The notes under the pieces are model-generated. The model did no database searches. It was not told the DNA's origin and worked only from the letters and a program-made list of their open reading frames with translations. The position numbers and the translations under genes are program-made. A stretch of 53,078 bases of DNA, taken from the NCBI GenBank assembly GCA_024741835.1, contig JAENRP010000306.1, forward strand, positions 1 to 53,078, in the 5' to 3' direction. Position 1 is the stretch's first letter, and each line of letters begins with the position of its first letter. Positions 33,157 through 43,674 of the stretch are shown here, one piece after another. Origin of the DNA: Diplocarpon mali (taxonomy: Eukaryota; Ascomycota; Leotiomycetes; Helotiales; Drepanopezizaceae).

Positions 33157-33787
33157 GATCAACTGCTTCGTCTGGCTTTAGCCCTTTGGTAAATTTTGTA
33201 GAGCAGGGTAGTCATCACAGACCCCCTTATGCAGTCTGCCATAACGTCAGTGATTAATAGTAGCTCTCAAATCAGTTGGCATAATGGAAGGAACATCCAT
33301 ATGGCATGCTCTACATACAAAGCTCCTAAGCAGATGGTAGAACAGAGTAAATATACACGCGTTACTAATATCAAACATCGTCGCAATGCCCATCGAAGTA
33401 CCCTTCCCCACGGCGAAGAATCCGAAGATATGGATGAATAAGGCCGGCTCAAGTTATATGTAACAATCTAGCATACAATGAAAAGAATCCTCATTTAAGC
33501 TATAGCATTGCTCTCATCTTCAAGACCTTCTGCAGGAAACGTGATGCTTTGGTCAAGATTAAGGATGCGGGCAGTAACTTTGTCGCAAGTCAAACAAACA
33601 CCATATGAAACAACATTCAACCTTGCCAGCTTACATTAAAGCTCCCCGGATTGCAGAACTTAGTATTAATATGAAGTTTATTTAGTCTGCGACAAAAGAT
33701 AAGGTAAGCTGGATTACCGTCATTGGCTGATTATCATTAACCTCAACGCCAGGTATTAGGTCATCACGAAGGCAAGGTATATGCATC
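33157..33787. other. AT-rich gene-free spacer between transposon relics
   Basis: A 70-codon plus frame (33229–33441) has a basic translation, but I see no family match. An imperfect inverted repeat lies at 33573–33706. Confidence 0.4.
33573..33706. repeat. Imperfect inverted repeat, possible small MITE or hairpin
   Basis: The left arm around ctttgtcgcaagtcaaacaa and the reverse complement of the right arm around cttttgtcgcagactaaata share roughly 20 of 27 positions, allowing small gaps. No clear target-site duplication. Confidence 0.35.
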
Positions 33788-34271
33788 TTAGGGCCTATTT
33801 GGTTTAGACTCTCAATTGGCGTTTATCAGAAGCAGAGGTTCGAAATATGCCTTCGATTCTCGGAATGCTGAGAAAATAAGTCGCAAGTACTCGATCTTAA
33901 AACTATTATTTCCTCGCACCTCTGTGTCGTACTCTGGGAAATCCCAGGTTTCTAAACAGTACGGCGCTCTTAAATAGAGTTTCGTGCAGATTACTGTATA
34001 TATTTCTAGTTTAATCTAGTTTTTGTGCTCTGAAAGTCTGAAAGTAACTACTATCTATCAGGCGCGATTAGTGGATTTGATTTTCGAATTATAGAAGCAA
34101 CCTCCAGACCAAGTTTGGGAAATCGCTTAAATCCGTACAAGGTGGCGAATGTAATCCTGAATCACTGTATCCCAAATACATTCACGCGCTTGGACTAAAC
34201 ATCTACCTCTTGCAGAATCGTATTCGAAAACACGATTTGCCTAGTTTCGGCTCCGGCCAAATGCACCCTTA
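33788..34271. mobile_element. PIF/Harbinger-like MITE with TTA target duplication
   Basis: The termini are GGGCCTATTTGG at 33791 and the inverted GGGTGCATTTGG ending at 34268. TTA occurs directly outside both ends (33788–33790 and 34269–34271). A TTA/TWA duplication and a GGGNNNNTTTGG-type end are features of PIF/Harbinger elements. The 478-bp interior has no coding capacity. The inverted repeat decays after about 12 bp, so the copy is old or the arms are short. Confidence 0.6.
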
Positions 34272-34763
34272 GGCAGAGCCAACGTCATGACGTGCGGAAA
34301 AATTTGTGACCTCAATGGAGCGGTCCGTGTGGAAGGGAGAAGCAGTGGAGGCTATGGATGGGACTGGGCTACTATTTCGACCTCCAGTCTGTCTCTCCAC
34401 TCGACCTCCAAATTTTTTGCCGCGTTCAAAGTCTGTGTATCCTGCTGTGCGACATCACTCTGGCCTCGATTCATCTCGAAATTGAGGGCGACCCTCTTCT
34501 CTTCGAGTCTCTTCTAGCTGTGGCGCATTGATTTGGATTAGGAGCAAATGCTCTTATACACGCTATCATGTGTCGTCGAGTTCATACGGCTCCTCTCGTT
34601 GTCTTTTGGTAACGGTCTATACACTTCACGGCCAGCTGCACTTTCGACACAGATATTAAGGAATGCGCACCAAAATACTAAAACTTGGAGCGGTCTCTAC
34701 ACCTCCTCTCGAGGAGAACTCCCATTAAAAGTTACAACGATATACAGTGTAAAGCCGGCTACA
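34272..34763. other. 3' flank of the GH92 gene
   Basis: 490 bases with only short frames. A plus frame continuing from here over the GH92 gene is antisense to it. Confidence 0.5.
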
Positions 34764-37457
34764 CTAACTTTGAGTACTCATGCTTGGGGGCAGGTCATCA
34801 TCTCCTTTTCCCCACTCACCTTCCTCGGGACCAAGTGTCAGTTCCAAGACTCCCCCTTCTGCGAAAAAGCTATGATCAATCCAATTCCGGCTCCAAGGGG
34901 CTCCATCTCTGGTCGCCTGTTGGATGTAAATGTTCTTGTATTCAGGATCGAAGTTGATATTCCGAATCGTTGCCGTCTTTCCTGTTTGGCTATTCACGAC
35001 GCTGATTTCCTTGAAAAACGGTGGTGTGATGAAGTACACGTCTTGTCCGGGATTAGGAAATATGCCCATCATAGTCAAGGTGACAAAGGACCCCATGGCA
35101 CCCGAATCATCGTTCCCTGGGATGCCATTTACCGTGTTGTTGAATTCTTTTGGGATGTACGCGTGGGCGCGTCGAGCACTAAGAGCAGGGCGGCCAGCAT
35201 AATGGTAGAGGAAGACAGTCAGGAAGGCTTGCTCGTCGCCCATGTAAAGTAGACCACTCTCGTGGAGGAAGTCGAGTCGCTGCGTGAACTTCTCTTTACC
35301 GCCGAGCACATTGATGAGCTTGGCCATATCCTGGGGAACAAAGAAAGTATAAAGCCAGCATGCACCTTCGTAAGTCTCACCGCCGCCGCTATCGAAATAA
35401 CAAGAGTCTGGTAAAAGAAGGGGTGAACATCTGGCCGGATCCTGGAATACCCAAGTCTTATCCGCTTTGCTTCAGAAAAGTCAGTCCAGCAGGGAGACAG
35501 TGAGGCAAATATGAGACAAACCGTGGCTGCAAAAATCCTACGAAGCCCGTATCGACGCCATTTATTGATGAGTTCTGTGTTGGGTTGAAGAGATTTTCCC
35601 AGTTTCCTGCTCTGCGCAGGTACTTTTGCTGGTCTTTAGGGTGGCCGAGTCCTTTCGCCATAGAAGCAATGCAGAAATCATCGTATGCGAACTCAACCGT
35701 TCTTGATACACTTCGAGTTTTCAGGCCCATTGCGCGATCGGATTTGTCAGAGATGGGAATGAAGTCCAAATTCTTCCAGCTATCAAGACTTCCTCTGCCA
35801 GCGGAGTTCCAGTCGTCCAGTTCGTCTTCGGCATCCGACACAACCGCTCGATACGCCAAGTTCCAATCAATAGGACCTGCTAGTTTCTTTACATACGCAT
35901 CAGCTATAACGACGTCGGCGTTCGACCCTCCTTGCGTGAAACCCGGATTTAGACTCATGCGACAATCGGGGAGCTTCCCTTCGAATTTCCAGATGTCGAT
36001 TAAAGCCCTAACCATGCGCGACTGCTCATCAGGATCCACCAATGTCAGGAACGGGTGCTGAGACCTGAAAGAGTCCCAGATACAATAGAAGCTGTCGAAA
36101 TAAGGCTCTGAGCTATTCCACAAAGAATTCTCACCAGTGTAATCTTGTGGGCTCAGCATTGTGCGGTAGAAGCCGCTCCAAAAGATAATCTCCAAATCTT
36201 TGTCCACGCCATCTGACACAGTTTTGACGACATCAAGTTTCTTCTGCCACTCTTTTCGGGCAGCTTTTCTTACCTCTTCAAAGTCGAACTTCGAGATCTC
36301 GGATTCAGCATTTCGACATGCTTGAGCTGGGTTGATGAAACTGAGGCCGACTCGTACCAGAACGTGGTCATTTGCTGACGGGGCAAATAACGACAGTGTT
36401 CCACCAGGTGATGATCCCGAAAATTCTCTTTCGTTTTCACTCACAATTAAACCCTCGTCTTCCCATATTTTGCTCTCCGGCAAGGCAACTCCGCTGAAGT
36501 CCATACAGAAATGTAAGTGAAATCGGCCGGTGCCAAAACTGGGCTCAAAAGTTCCGCTTCCAGAAATTCGGCCTGAATCATCGTCGACTGACACCTGCGC
36601 ACCCCCTATGCGCCTTCCAGCTAAATCGTTGAGATCTAAGGTGATTATGGGCCGAAGGAGATTGCCAGTAGCCGACACGTTTTTGGGGAACGTGAATCTA
36701 TACAATGCTGTATGAGCTGTGACAGTTGCTTCTCCTCGAATGCCGTCTGCAAGCGTAATGTCGAAATATCCTGGAGACGCATCATACTTTCCACGGGCAA
36801 CCAGGCGTTGATTTTTGGTAAATTTGCACTTGGTCAGGTCATTTTCTTCGCAAAACTGTGGGAAGATTGGAAAGTTGCCGAGAGATATTGCCTGGGTTTG
36901 TATTTAGCAACTTGTCGCTGAAAATGAGGGGATCTAGCTATTCACCCCGCCAGTTCCCGAGTCATGCTGCAAATGGATCAGGTGAGCAAGACATTCGTTT
37001 GTAAAGGCCGGAAAAGAAAAATTACCATGTGACTGAAGCCAGTTATTTGGCTGTCGTCTGATGCAAACCCCCCGTGTGGTTCCCCGACACAGTCGGCAGA
37101 AGCTTTCGCCATACCTGGCCTCGTCAGCTCTCAAGTATTGAAGTCAATTGATTCAATACGAGGGCAACCCCACCATACGGCAACGAGGCACCAGGGAAAG
37201 CGTGTCCTACGTTATATCAGTTGATGGTTTCTGCATCAATGCTTACGACAGGTATCATGATTCCTATCAACCAAGTCGGAGAACTCACCTCCATTCTTTG
37301 TCCCAATGAACATATTGACTTGGTCGAGCCTATCAGCCCCGCCTGTCCCATACCGCACCGCGGGCTGGGATGCTGGATACCAGGGGCGGGCATACAGCAA
37401 ATAGATGGTTAACACCGCACACGCACACGTTTCCAGGTATGATTTTATTCGCGGCAT
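34764..37457 (-). CDS. GH92 alpha-1,2-mannosidase family protein
   Basis: Six exons: 37457–37289, 37206–37174, 37114–37026, 36966–36946, 36891–35522 and 35469–34764; 795 aa, normal for GH92. The N-terminus (SYLETCACAVLTIYLLYARP) is a signal peptide or type II anchor. Family motifs in order: VNMFIGTKNGGHAFPGASLP, YGMAKASADCVG, ITGFSHMHDSGTGG, NFPIFPQ, then in the catalytic part YCIWDSFRSQHPFLTLVDP, LPDCRMSLNPGFTQGGSNAD and GIPGNDDSGAMGSFVTLTMM. The last includes the Asp pair that family work links to catalysis and calcium. GH92 enzymes are calcium-dependent exo-mannosidases acting on alpha-linked mannose of N-glycans or mannoproteins. Exon 4 is only 21 bp. The exon-6 acceptor is an unusual GAAG; a competing AG seven bases later (…GCAAAG) would hit a stop. 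The gene sits beside transposon relics yet appears intact. Confidence 0.88.
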
Positions 37458-38572
37458 CGTCGTGAAGAAGCTCTGATGAAGTTGATACTAAACACAGGGT
37501 GAGGCAAGGTGGCTGGATTAAATGGGACGAATCTGAAACGCTACCCACGTGACCATACTTTAGGTTACAGATACTGGCCATTTTTAGCACGTCACGAGGC
37601 CTGGGTTTGACAGAAGAGAAAATGCGGCTCAACAAGAGTAAGTGGACGATTTGCCTGTGATGCTTCTAGTAGCGTTCAGATGGAAGAAATTGTCCGGGGA
37701 GTCGGGTATTAGAGGTCGGTGGATGAACCGTGTAATCTTGTCGTCCTCGCATTCATAATCCCGTAATTCAATCAAAGTAACCAAGGCGCTGTTATTGTGT
37801 CGAGTAGTCATTACACTTCTATATAGTCAATCCTCCACCAGCCAGCCAACTCGACTGCAGCCCTCAAACTTGACTCCAAACCTGGAAGCAAGGGAGGTCA
37901 CCTCGCTAGAGACAGGGGTCGCGCTAAGTGGGGCGTTGAAGCGATGTTGACTTTGGGCGATAATTTTGGGGACCACATGGTATGGTTTGTCCCAGGTTTG
38001 CTTCCTCTCATGGTGATCTCAGTATGCTACTCATATCTTTTGGTGGCATACACTCCAAGCGGATAAAAGACAACGCCCAGGAACAGCACTCCTCGCTGTG
38101 TTGCTACAGCCTGTGGCTGCCTGACATCATCTTGTTGATGTTTGTATCACTTCAACAAAGAGCTCGTTAAGCCTGCTTATGTGTTGCAGGAGCTACGTGA
38201 CCCGTGGTCGGGCCGGAGCGACCCGAAGAGGAAGTATGACTACAGCCAACGACGCTTCCCGACTTCGTGTGACCCTTAGCTCCATCACTATGTAAGTACT
38301 TGATTTCAGGCTCTCTCAGTCACAATCAGTTCACAGATACCCGAATTATTGACAGGCTCCCGCCACTTCTGCCAGTTTCTGATCACGAGTATTGACGAAG
38401 ATCTCTGAATGGCAGTTTAAATAGTCACGCCATACGAAGAGGATTAAAGAGCTTCAGCCCTCCCATTTCCAGGAGCCCTGCTCCCCTCCTTGGCGGAGAT
38501 TTTGGCAACATAGATAAAATACTTGCTGTAACAACGCCCTCGAACGACCATATCAAAAATAAGAAAAAAAGA
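37458..38572. other. Divergent intergenic region
   Basis: 1.1 kb between GH92 (−) and the kinase-like gene (+), so both promoters must lie here. Only short frames. Confidence 0.5.
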
Positions 38573-39930
38573 ATGCTCGACAAGGACCTGTTGAACGAGG
38601 AAATTCTTGCTCCGATCAGTGCCGTCTCGTATATTGATAGAGGGATTCTCAAAAGTCGGTTCCGAAATATATCATTCACTGCTATTTTTGATTCCGTTTC
38701 ATTATTTTCGCAAGCTTATACTGTGATTTATAGAACTCCCACCCGGCACAATAGTGCGTGGCATCTCTCCTAGCGGTGCTTCATACTGGGCGCGTACGGC
38801 CAAGATAGAGGCTACTAATACTCATGGAGATACAAGAGAGTACTTTCTGAAGGTAAGTTGAGCATATTCGGTCCTAAGTCTCCTAGAGAGCCGTGCTGAT
38901 GCAAACACGAGGTCCTCCGGGGTGACAAGGGAAAGTATGGGGTAGCTTCAGAGTTCCATTCCATGCAAGAACTCTATAGAGTTATGCCAGAGATTGTCAT
39001 AAAGCCCGTCGCTTGGGGAAGCTATGAGGAAATTCCTGACACTCACTTTTTCTTGTGCGACTTCAGGGAAATGAATGGCGATATACCAGACCTTGCTTGT
39101 TTTCCAGCACTCCTGGCCCAGATGCACAAACGAGGGATCTCACCAGATGGCAATTTCGGCTATCCGGTTGCAACGTTCGGTGGTAATAGAGCCCTGATTT
39201 TCCCAATCCAGAAGACCTGGGAGAAATGCTTCTCTATGGGCTTGCAGGGCGTATTTGCGGCCGAATTTGAGATGCATGGTCCCGACGAAGAGCTGAGAAT
39301 CCTGACAAAGACTATATTCGAAAAAGTTATTCCTCGTCTGCTGAGACCCCTTGAAAGTGAGGGAAGATCCATCACTCCTTGCCTGGTCCATGGAGATCTG
39401 TGGGATGGTAATGCATCGGTCGACCTGGCAACTGGTCGCCCGGTGATATTTGATGGAACGCCACTTTACGCTCATAATGAATGTGAGTAAGTTGGATGCG
39501 AGGGCTACATTTTGATAAATTGAGAATTGACTGTGAGACTTACCAGACGACCTTGCTCCTTGGCGATGCCCACATCATAAGATGACAAAGGCATATATTG
39601 ACGAGTATTCGGCACACTACGAGTCAGCGGAACCCAAAGAAGAACTCTATGACCGTCTTGACTTGTATTGTCTGTATGTAAATTTGAGTTTGTATATTTA
39701 CGCGCAGAACAAGCTTACCATTTTTCCAGACGATTCACTATGCACGGCTCGTCAATGTTTCCTGGCAATCTCAAACTCAGAGAATAGTTAGTATAGCTTC
39801 AGAATTAGCAAAAAAAGCGGCTGACAAGAACCCAAGCGGCAAAAAAGCAATGAGGGAGCTGGTAGCAAAATACAGGGAAGGCTATGAAGGCTACGCGGAG
39901 CGGAAAGGCATTGCTTTCTCCGGAAGCTAA
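38573..39930 (+). pseudogene. Fructosamine-3-kinase-like (ketosamine kinase) gene, frameshifted near 3' end
   Basis: Well-supported exons: 38734–38852, 38912–39482, 39547–39673 and from 39730. The first exon is uncertain; a 5' start at 38573 (MLDKDLLNEE) with an intron to 38733 is the best guess. The protein reads PPGTIVRGISPSGASYWART, FLKVLRGDKGKYGVASEFHS, the kinase loop LVHGDLWDGNASVDLATGR and IFDGTPLYAHNEYDLAPWRC, all as in fungal fructosamine-kinase family proteins. These phosphorylate sugar-lysine adducts and so repair glycated proteins. In the last exon the frame ends FPGNLKLRE then TAG at 39785–39787. A coherent helical C-terminus (IVSIASELAKKAADKN to AERKGIAFSGS, stop 39928–39930) continues in another frame, as if one A were missing after 39784. 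Either the gene is truncated or the base is a sequencing error. If the early stop is real, the catalytic loop survives but about 48 residues are lost. Confidence 0.75.
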
Positions 39931-41675
39931 ACCGCCTGTACTTTTCGAAGGTTAGGCATCTATTTGCTGTTCTTGCCGATTGAATCATTATTCAGGCAGT
40001 TTAACGAGAATCAATGCTTTAAGTGTACGTTGTCATTACAATAGTTGTGAGGTGAGTAGCGCAGCGAAGAGCCGACCCACCCTACGCCTCACGCCTGTCA
40101 TCTAATAAAGAACTGAGGGGAAAACACACAAGAGTAGGCCTCGTAGAAGACCCAAAAACAAGAGAGGGAAGCACCACAATTAGGCTATCCTCGACGAGGT
40201 GTTGGGAATAATTCCCGAGCTGGAGGTATATTGCTGTACTATGGCGTTGCGCACTGTTTCTAAGTACCAATAGGTATCCTATTTATCCTTCCTCGGCCCT
40301 ATGCCGATCATATGACCTTATGTCACGAGACCCCTACGTTTCTGGTCTCTACACTAATGACTTTGATTTCTTTCTACACCAGCATAACTCCACCTCATTG
40401 GCTTTTTTAAGATTTTCAGTCTAACTTAAAACTGTGTCAAAGCTAATTTGATATTTGCCTGTCATATGAAACTACTACAAAGTGTAATTATAAATAATCT
40501 AGAAAGGAGTGTAAATTTTGTTTCTGAGAGAAATTCTAACCTCTAGCCGGGAGATCGGTTCAGAAAGTTTATTGGGAGACTTCTTTGCTATATTTCATAA
40601 CTACTATAATTAGATTTCATCAGCCTCGCTGTCCTTTATTGATCAGCTCAGTTACGCCTTGCCGACCTTCAATCCGCTTAGCCTCGCTTATGCGTAACGC
40701 TAGGATTATCTAGCTTTTACTTACGCTGGAGGCGAGATCTTACAGATGCGTTTAATAGTCTCAGTCCGGTCCCAAGCTCGAGTTACGTGATATTAAACCA
40801 ACCAGGCAAACCAAAAACATTTTCAAGCCTGTTTCGATTGTTAGATCGCTTAGTGTGAGAAATTTTAGAGAGCTTATCTTGGTCGCAAACGTCCAATCAT
40901 TTCCTTGCTATTTTAGTGTTTACGATTTTGCTGAATGTAACAGAGGAGATGGTGGTAGCATCGATGTTAACTCTACAGAGTATTCTCCAGGCTTTGGCCA
41001 GGAAACTCCTCGACATTCTCAGCTCAAAGATGTGACCCAAACCATCCTGAACAGCTCCATGAAAGACAGAGAACCGACAACCGTCTGACAGACTAACATC
41101 ACTTTTGTCCTCCTTCAAGAGACCATGCGCATCCGAAAACGTGTCTCTTATCATTCTCTTCTTGAGCTCTAAAACTTGCAAATAATCAATTCTGATAATC
41201 TGGTACCCAAAGGCGGACATATATGAATGACTTTTCGAATTTAATTGTTGACCACCATGTCACCCCTCAATGCCCCCACAGGTTAGGCAACCACATAGTA
41301 AAGACCTACCGTATTACTGAAATTCTTTTCCGGGGGTTGATATCTGTTCCGATGACTGTGATTAATAAAAATAGAAGTACTTTATTCACGCAAATTGCCA
41401 AGCAGACTTTATTTTTGTTTTGCTTTGTTTTGTAAATAACGTGCAAATGATCTTGTGCCAAGACAACGTATTCCATAGGCTTATATGATGACTCAGCAGC
41501 TCAAGACTTCGCCAGAAACAACGACTTACTCATCAGAAGTACCCGCCACCCGATAACCTCAGCTTCGAAAATCGTTTCCAAATTGGATATGTAAACAAAC
41601 CCCCAACTGCTAACCCCCTTGCTCTCCAGGCGCTGCATTTTCTAACATCGCCTTCCAGCCTTTTTCCACCTCGAG
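39931..41675. other. AT-rich gene-free region
   Basis: 1.7 kb, with many stops in all frames and a GC-poor core at about 40400–40620. It resembles decayed repeat DNA. A possible LTR fragment is listed separately. Confidence 0.5.
40200..40381 (+). mobile_element. Possible solo or truncated LTR
   Basis: The sequence begins TGTTGGGAATAATTCCC directly after a purine stretch (gacgagg) and ends CTACACCA, so it has the TG...CA ends of an LTR with a polypurine-like tract in front. There is no second copy in the window and no polyprotein remnant that I can identify. Weak. Confidence 0.2.
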
Positions 41676-42161
41676 ATGGTGTCCCCAGTTCCCCAAGTCC
41701 GCGTAGGCGTTGGCGTCTTCATCCTTGCCTCATCGCAAGAGACCAGCTCAAACCCTCGTTTCCTTATCGGCAAAAGAAAGGGCTCCCACGGGTCCGGAAC
41801 CTATGCACTTCCCGGCGGTCATCTCGAGTTCGGGGAGACGCCCGAGCAGTGTGCCGCTCGCGAGGTTCTGGAGGAGACCGGCCTCACCGTATCCAACGCC
41901 TGGGTCTTGACTGCCACGAACGATATCATGGCGCCGGAGGGCAAGCATTACATCACGTTGTTCACCGTATGTACGAGATCTGACAATGCCGATGTTCCTC
42001 GGCTGCTGGAGCCGGAGAAGTGCGAGGGTTGGGAGTGGATTAGCTGGAAGGAGTTTCTGGAGCTTGTGGAGAGAGACGGAGAGGAGGGGGCTAAGAGATT
42101 ATTCGTTCCCCTTCTGAATTTAGTAAGGCAAAGGCCTGGTATAGTCCCACTTCTCAGGTAG
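41676..42161 (+). CDS. Nudix hydrolase (MTH2/NUDT15-like)
   Basis: A single exon of 161 aa. The Nudix box GGHLEFGETPEQCAAREVLE followed by ETG (about residues 47–69) fits GX5EX7REUXEEXGU, with all metal-binding Glu residues present. The N-terminal strands (QVRVGVGVFILASS, FLIGKRKGSHGSGTYALPGG) and the downstream EPEKCEGWEWISWKEF, typical of MTH2/NUDT15-like proteins, point to a nucleoside-triphosphate or nucleotide pyrophosphohydrolase. The likely role is clearing oxidised or non-canonical nucleotides; the precise substrate cannot be read from sequence. No targeting peptide is seen, so it is probably cytosolic. The length is standard for the family and the gene appears intact. Confidence is high for the fold, moderate for the subfamily. 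Confidence 0.93.
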   Translation: MVSPVPQVRVGVGVFILASSQETSSNPRFLIGKRKGSHGSGTYALPGGHLEFGETPEQCAAREVLEETGLTVSNAWVLTATNDIMAPEGKHYITLFTVCTRSDNADVPRLLEPEKCEGWEWISWKEFLELVERDGEEGAKRLFVPLLNLVRQRPGIVPLLR

Positions 42162-43674
42162 TTGGGGAAACTGCTTCAACTTGTAACATGACTTGTAAGG
42201 GAAATATCCCGTGGCCGTTGATGCATGGCGGATAATGTCCTTCTCGAGAAATATCGATTTTTTTTCTCTCCAGAAAGAGCGCTTTGTTTCTTACTCGAAA
42301 TCATCAGAGTCGACGAGATTAGGTCTTTACTTACCAGAAACGAGTTTTTGGCACTGCATGAGACGGTACCCTATATCAATTGATTTTCACGGCCTCAGTG
42401 TTGCAATTCCTACTCATAAGCCTCTAGTCCTGATGATTCGCCCTTGAGCCGGGATGAATTGCTAGTTTGGGCGCCAGCTGGTGTTCCAGTCTCCTGAAGA
42501 AACCACTATCTCAGCCTGAGCTATTCATACCGTAATTCTCATCACGTCAGAACTAATTCCTTTGCCTGCGTGACGGTGGGGATCGCCAGCTTACTGCCTA
42601 CATGTCTCCTTGCCCTACGGTCACCGGTCATTCTCCAACTGATCTCGAAGATTTAAGACATTTGACAACAGACATCATGCAGACCCCATCGATATTGATA
42701 ACTCGATCAGTTTCCTCCGCCTTCCTGCCAATTCCGCGCGCCGCCAGACCAGGCAAGTCTTGAAGTGATAGCAAATTACGAGGCTCTGCATCACTTTAGG
42801 TCTTTCGCAAATTCGATTGGCTTACTTATAGTATCAGGCAAGCTTTCAGGATCTCTCATTTCCCCAAAGCTTCGGTGCAGGCTTTATGAAAACCTACTTC
42901 TGAAAGTCGAGATGTTCAGATAAGAAGATTTAAGTCGTTGCAGACTAGATTACCGACGGCGGGCCTCTCATAGAACATGCCACTATTTTCTTGGCATCAG
43001 GTATAACAAAGTCTTGCGAAGCGGCAGGCCACCTCGGAGAAAAATTCCTACCAGCCCTCGAAATGTGCGCAGATGTCAAGCCAGGGCTCTCGCATCTCTC
43101 GGGCCACAATAAAATAACCAGCATACTGTGGATACTATCACTTCCGCGAGTCTTGTTAATTTCTGACACCTCATTGTCTTTGTTGTCCTTGCAAAAGGCT
43201 CAATATGAAGTTCCAAGGGAAAGTCGTTGATTATGTTCATACCATTTAGCATAAAAACAGCAGCCCTCATCACGTCGGGTTTGCTCATGTTCTTATCATT
43301 AATGCATCATGGGGAGATAGCCGTTGTAGCAATGATTCTTCTCTGCTGATGTTTCGCTCCCTGAATCCACCTTGCTAAGTTTTCTCTGTTAAAAAGGAGT
43401 TTTTATTTCACCTTTGGTCATGAAAAAGTGCATGCCAAGAAAAACCTAGTGAGTCAGACGCTAGGCAGCCGCCTGCCCAATCCTGACCAAGCACAAAAGA
43501 TCTTCAGCAGCTGTTTTGTTTGTTTTTCAACCTCCTCTGACACCCGAAGATCTACCGTCAAACGAGCGTCAGTAACCTACCCCTTTATATTCTCGCTTGA
43601 GTCTATACTTGCTACTACTAATAAGTAGATGCTGACATGAGAAATATTTAGAGCCATAAAATTTCAGCAGAATC
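42162..43674. other. Intergenic, 1.5 kb
   Basis: Downstream of the Nudix gene and upstream of the 2EXR gene. Short frames around 42945–43230 on both strands show no family signature. Nothing else seen. Confidence 0.45.

Noticed and set aside
34548..35252. 234-codon plus-strand open frame
   Set aside because: Its 3' two thirds is exactly antisense to the last exon of the GH92 gene, whose minus-strand reading has clear family motifs.
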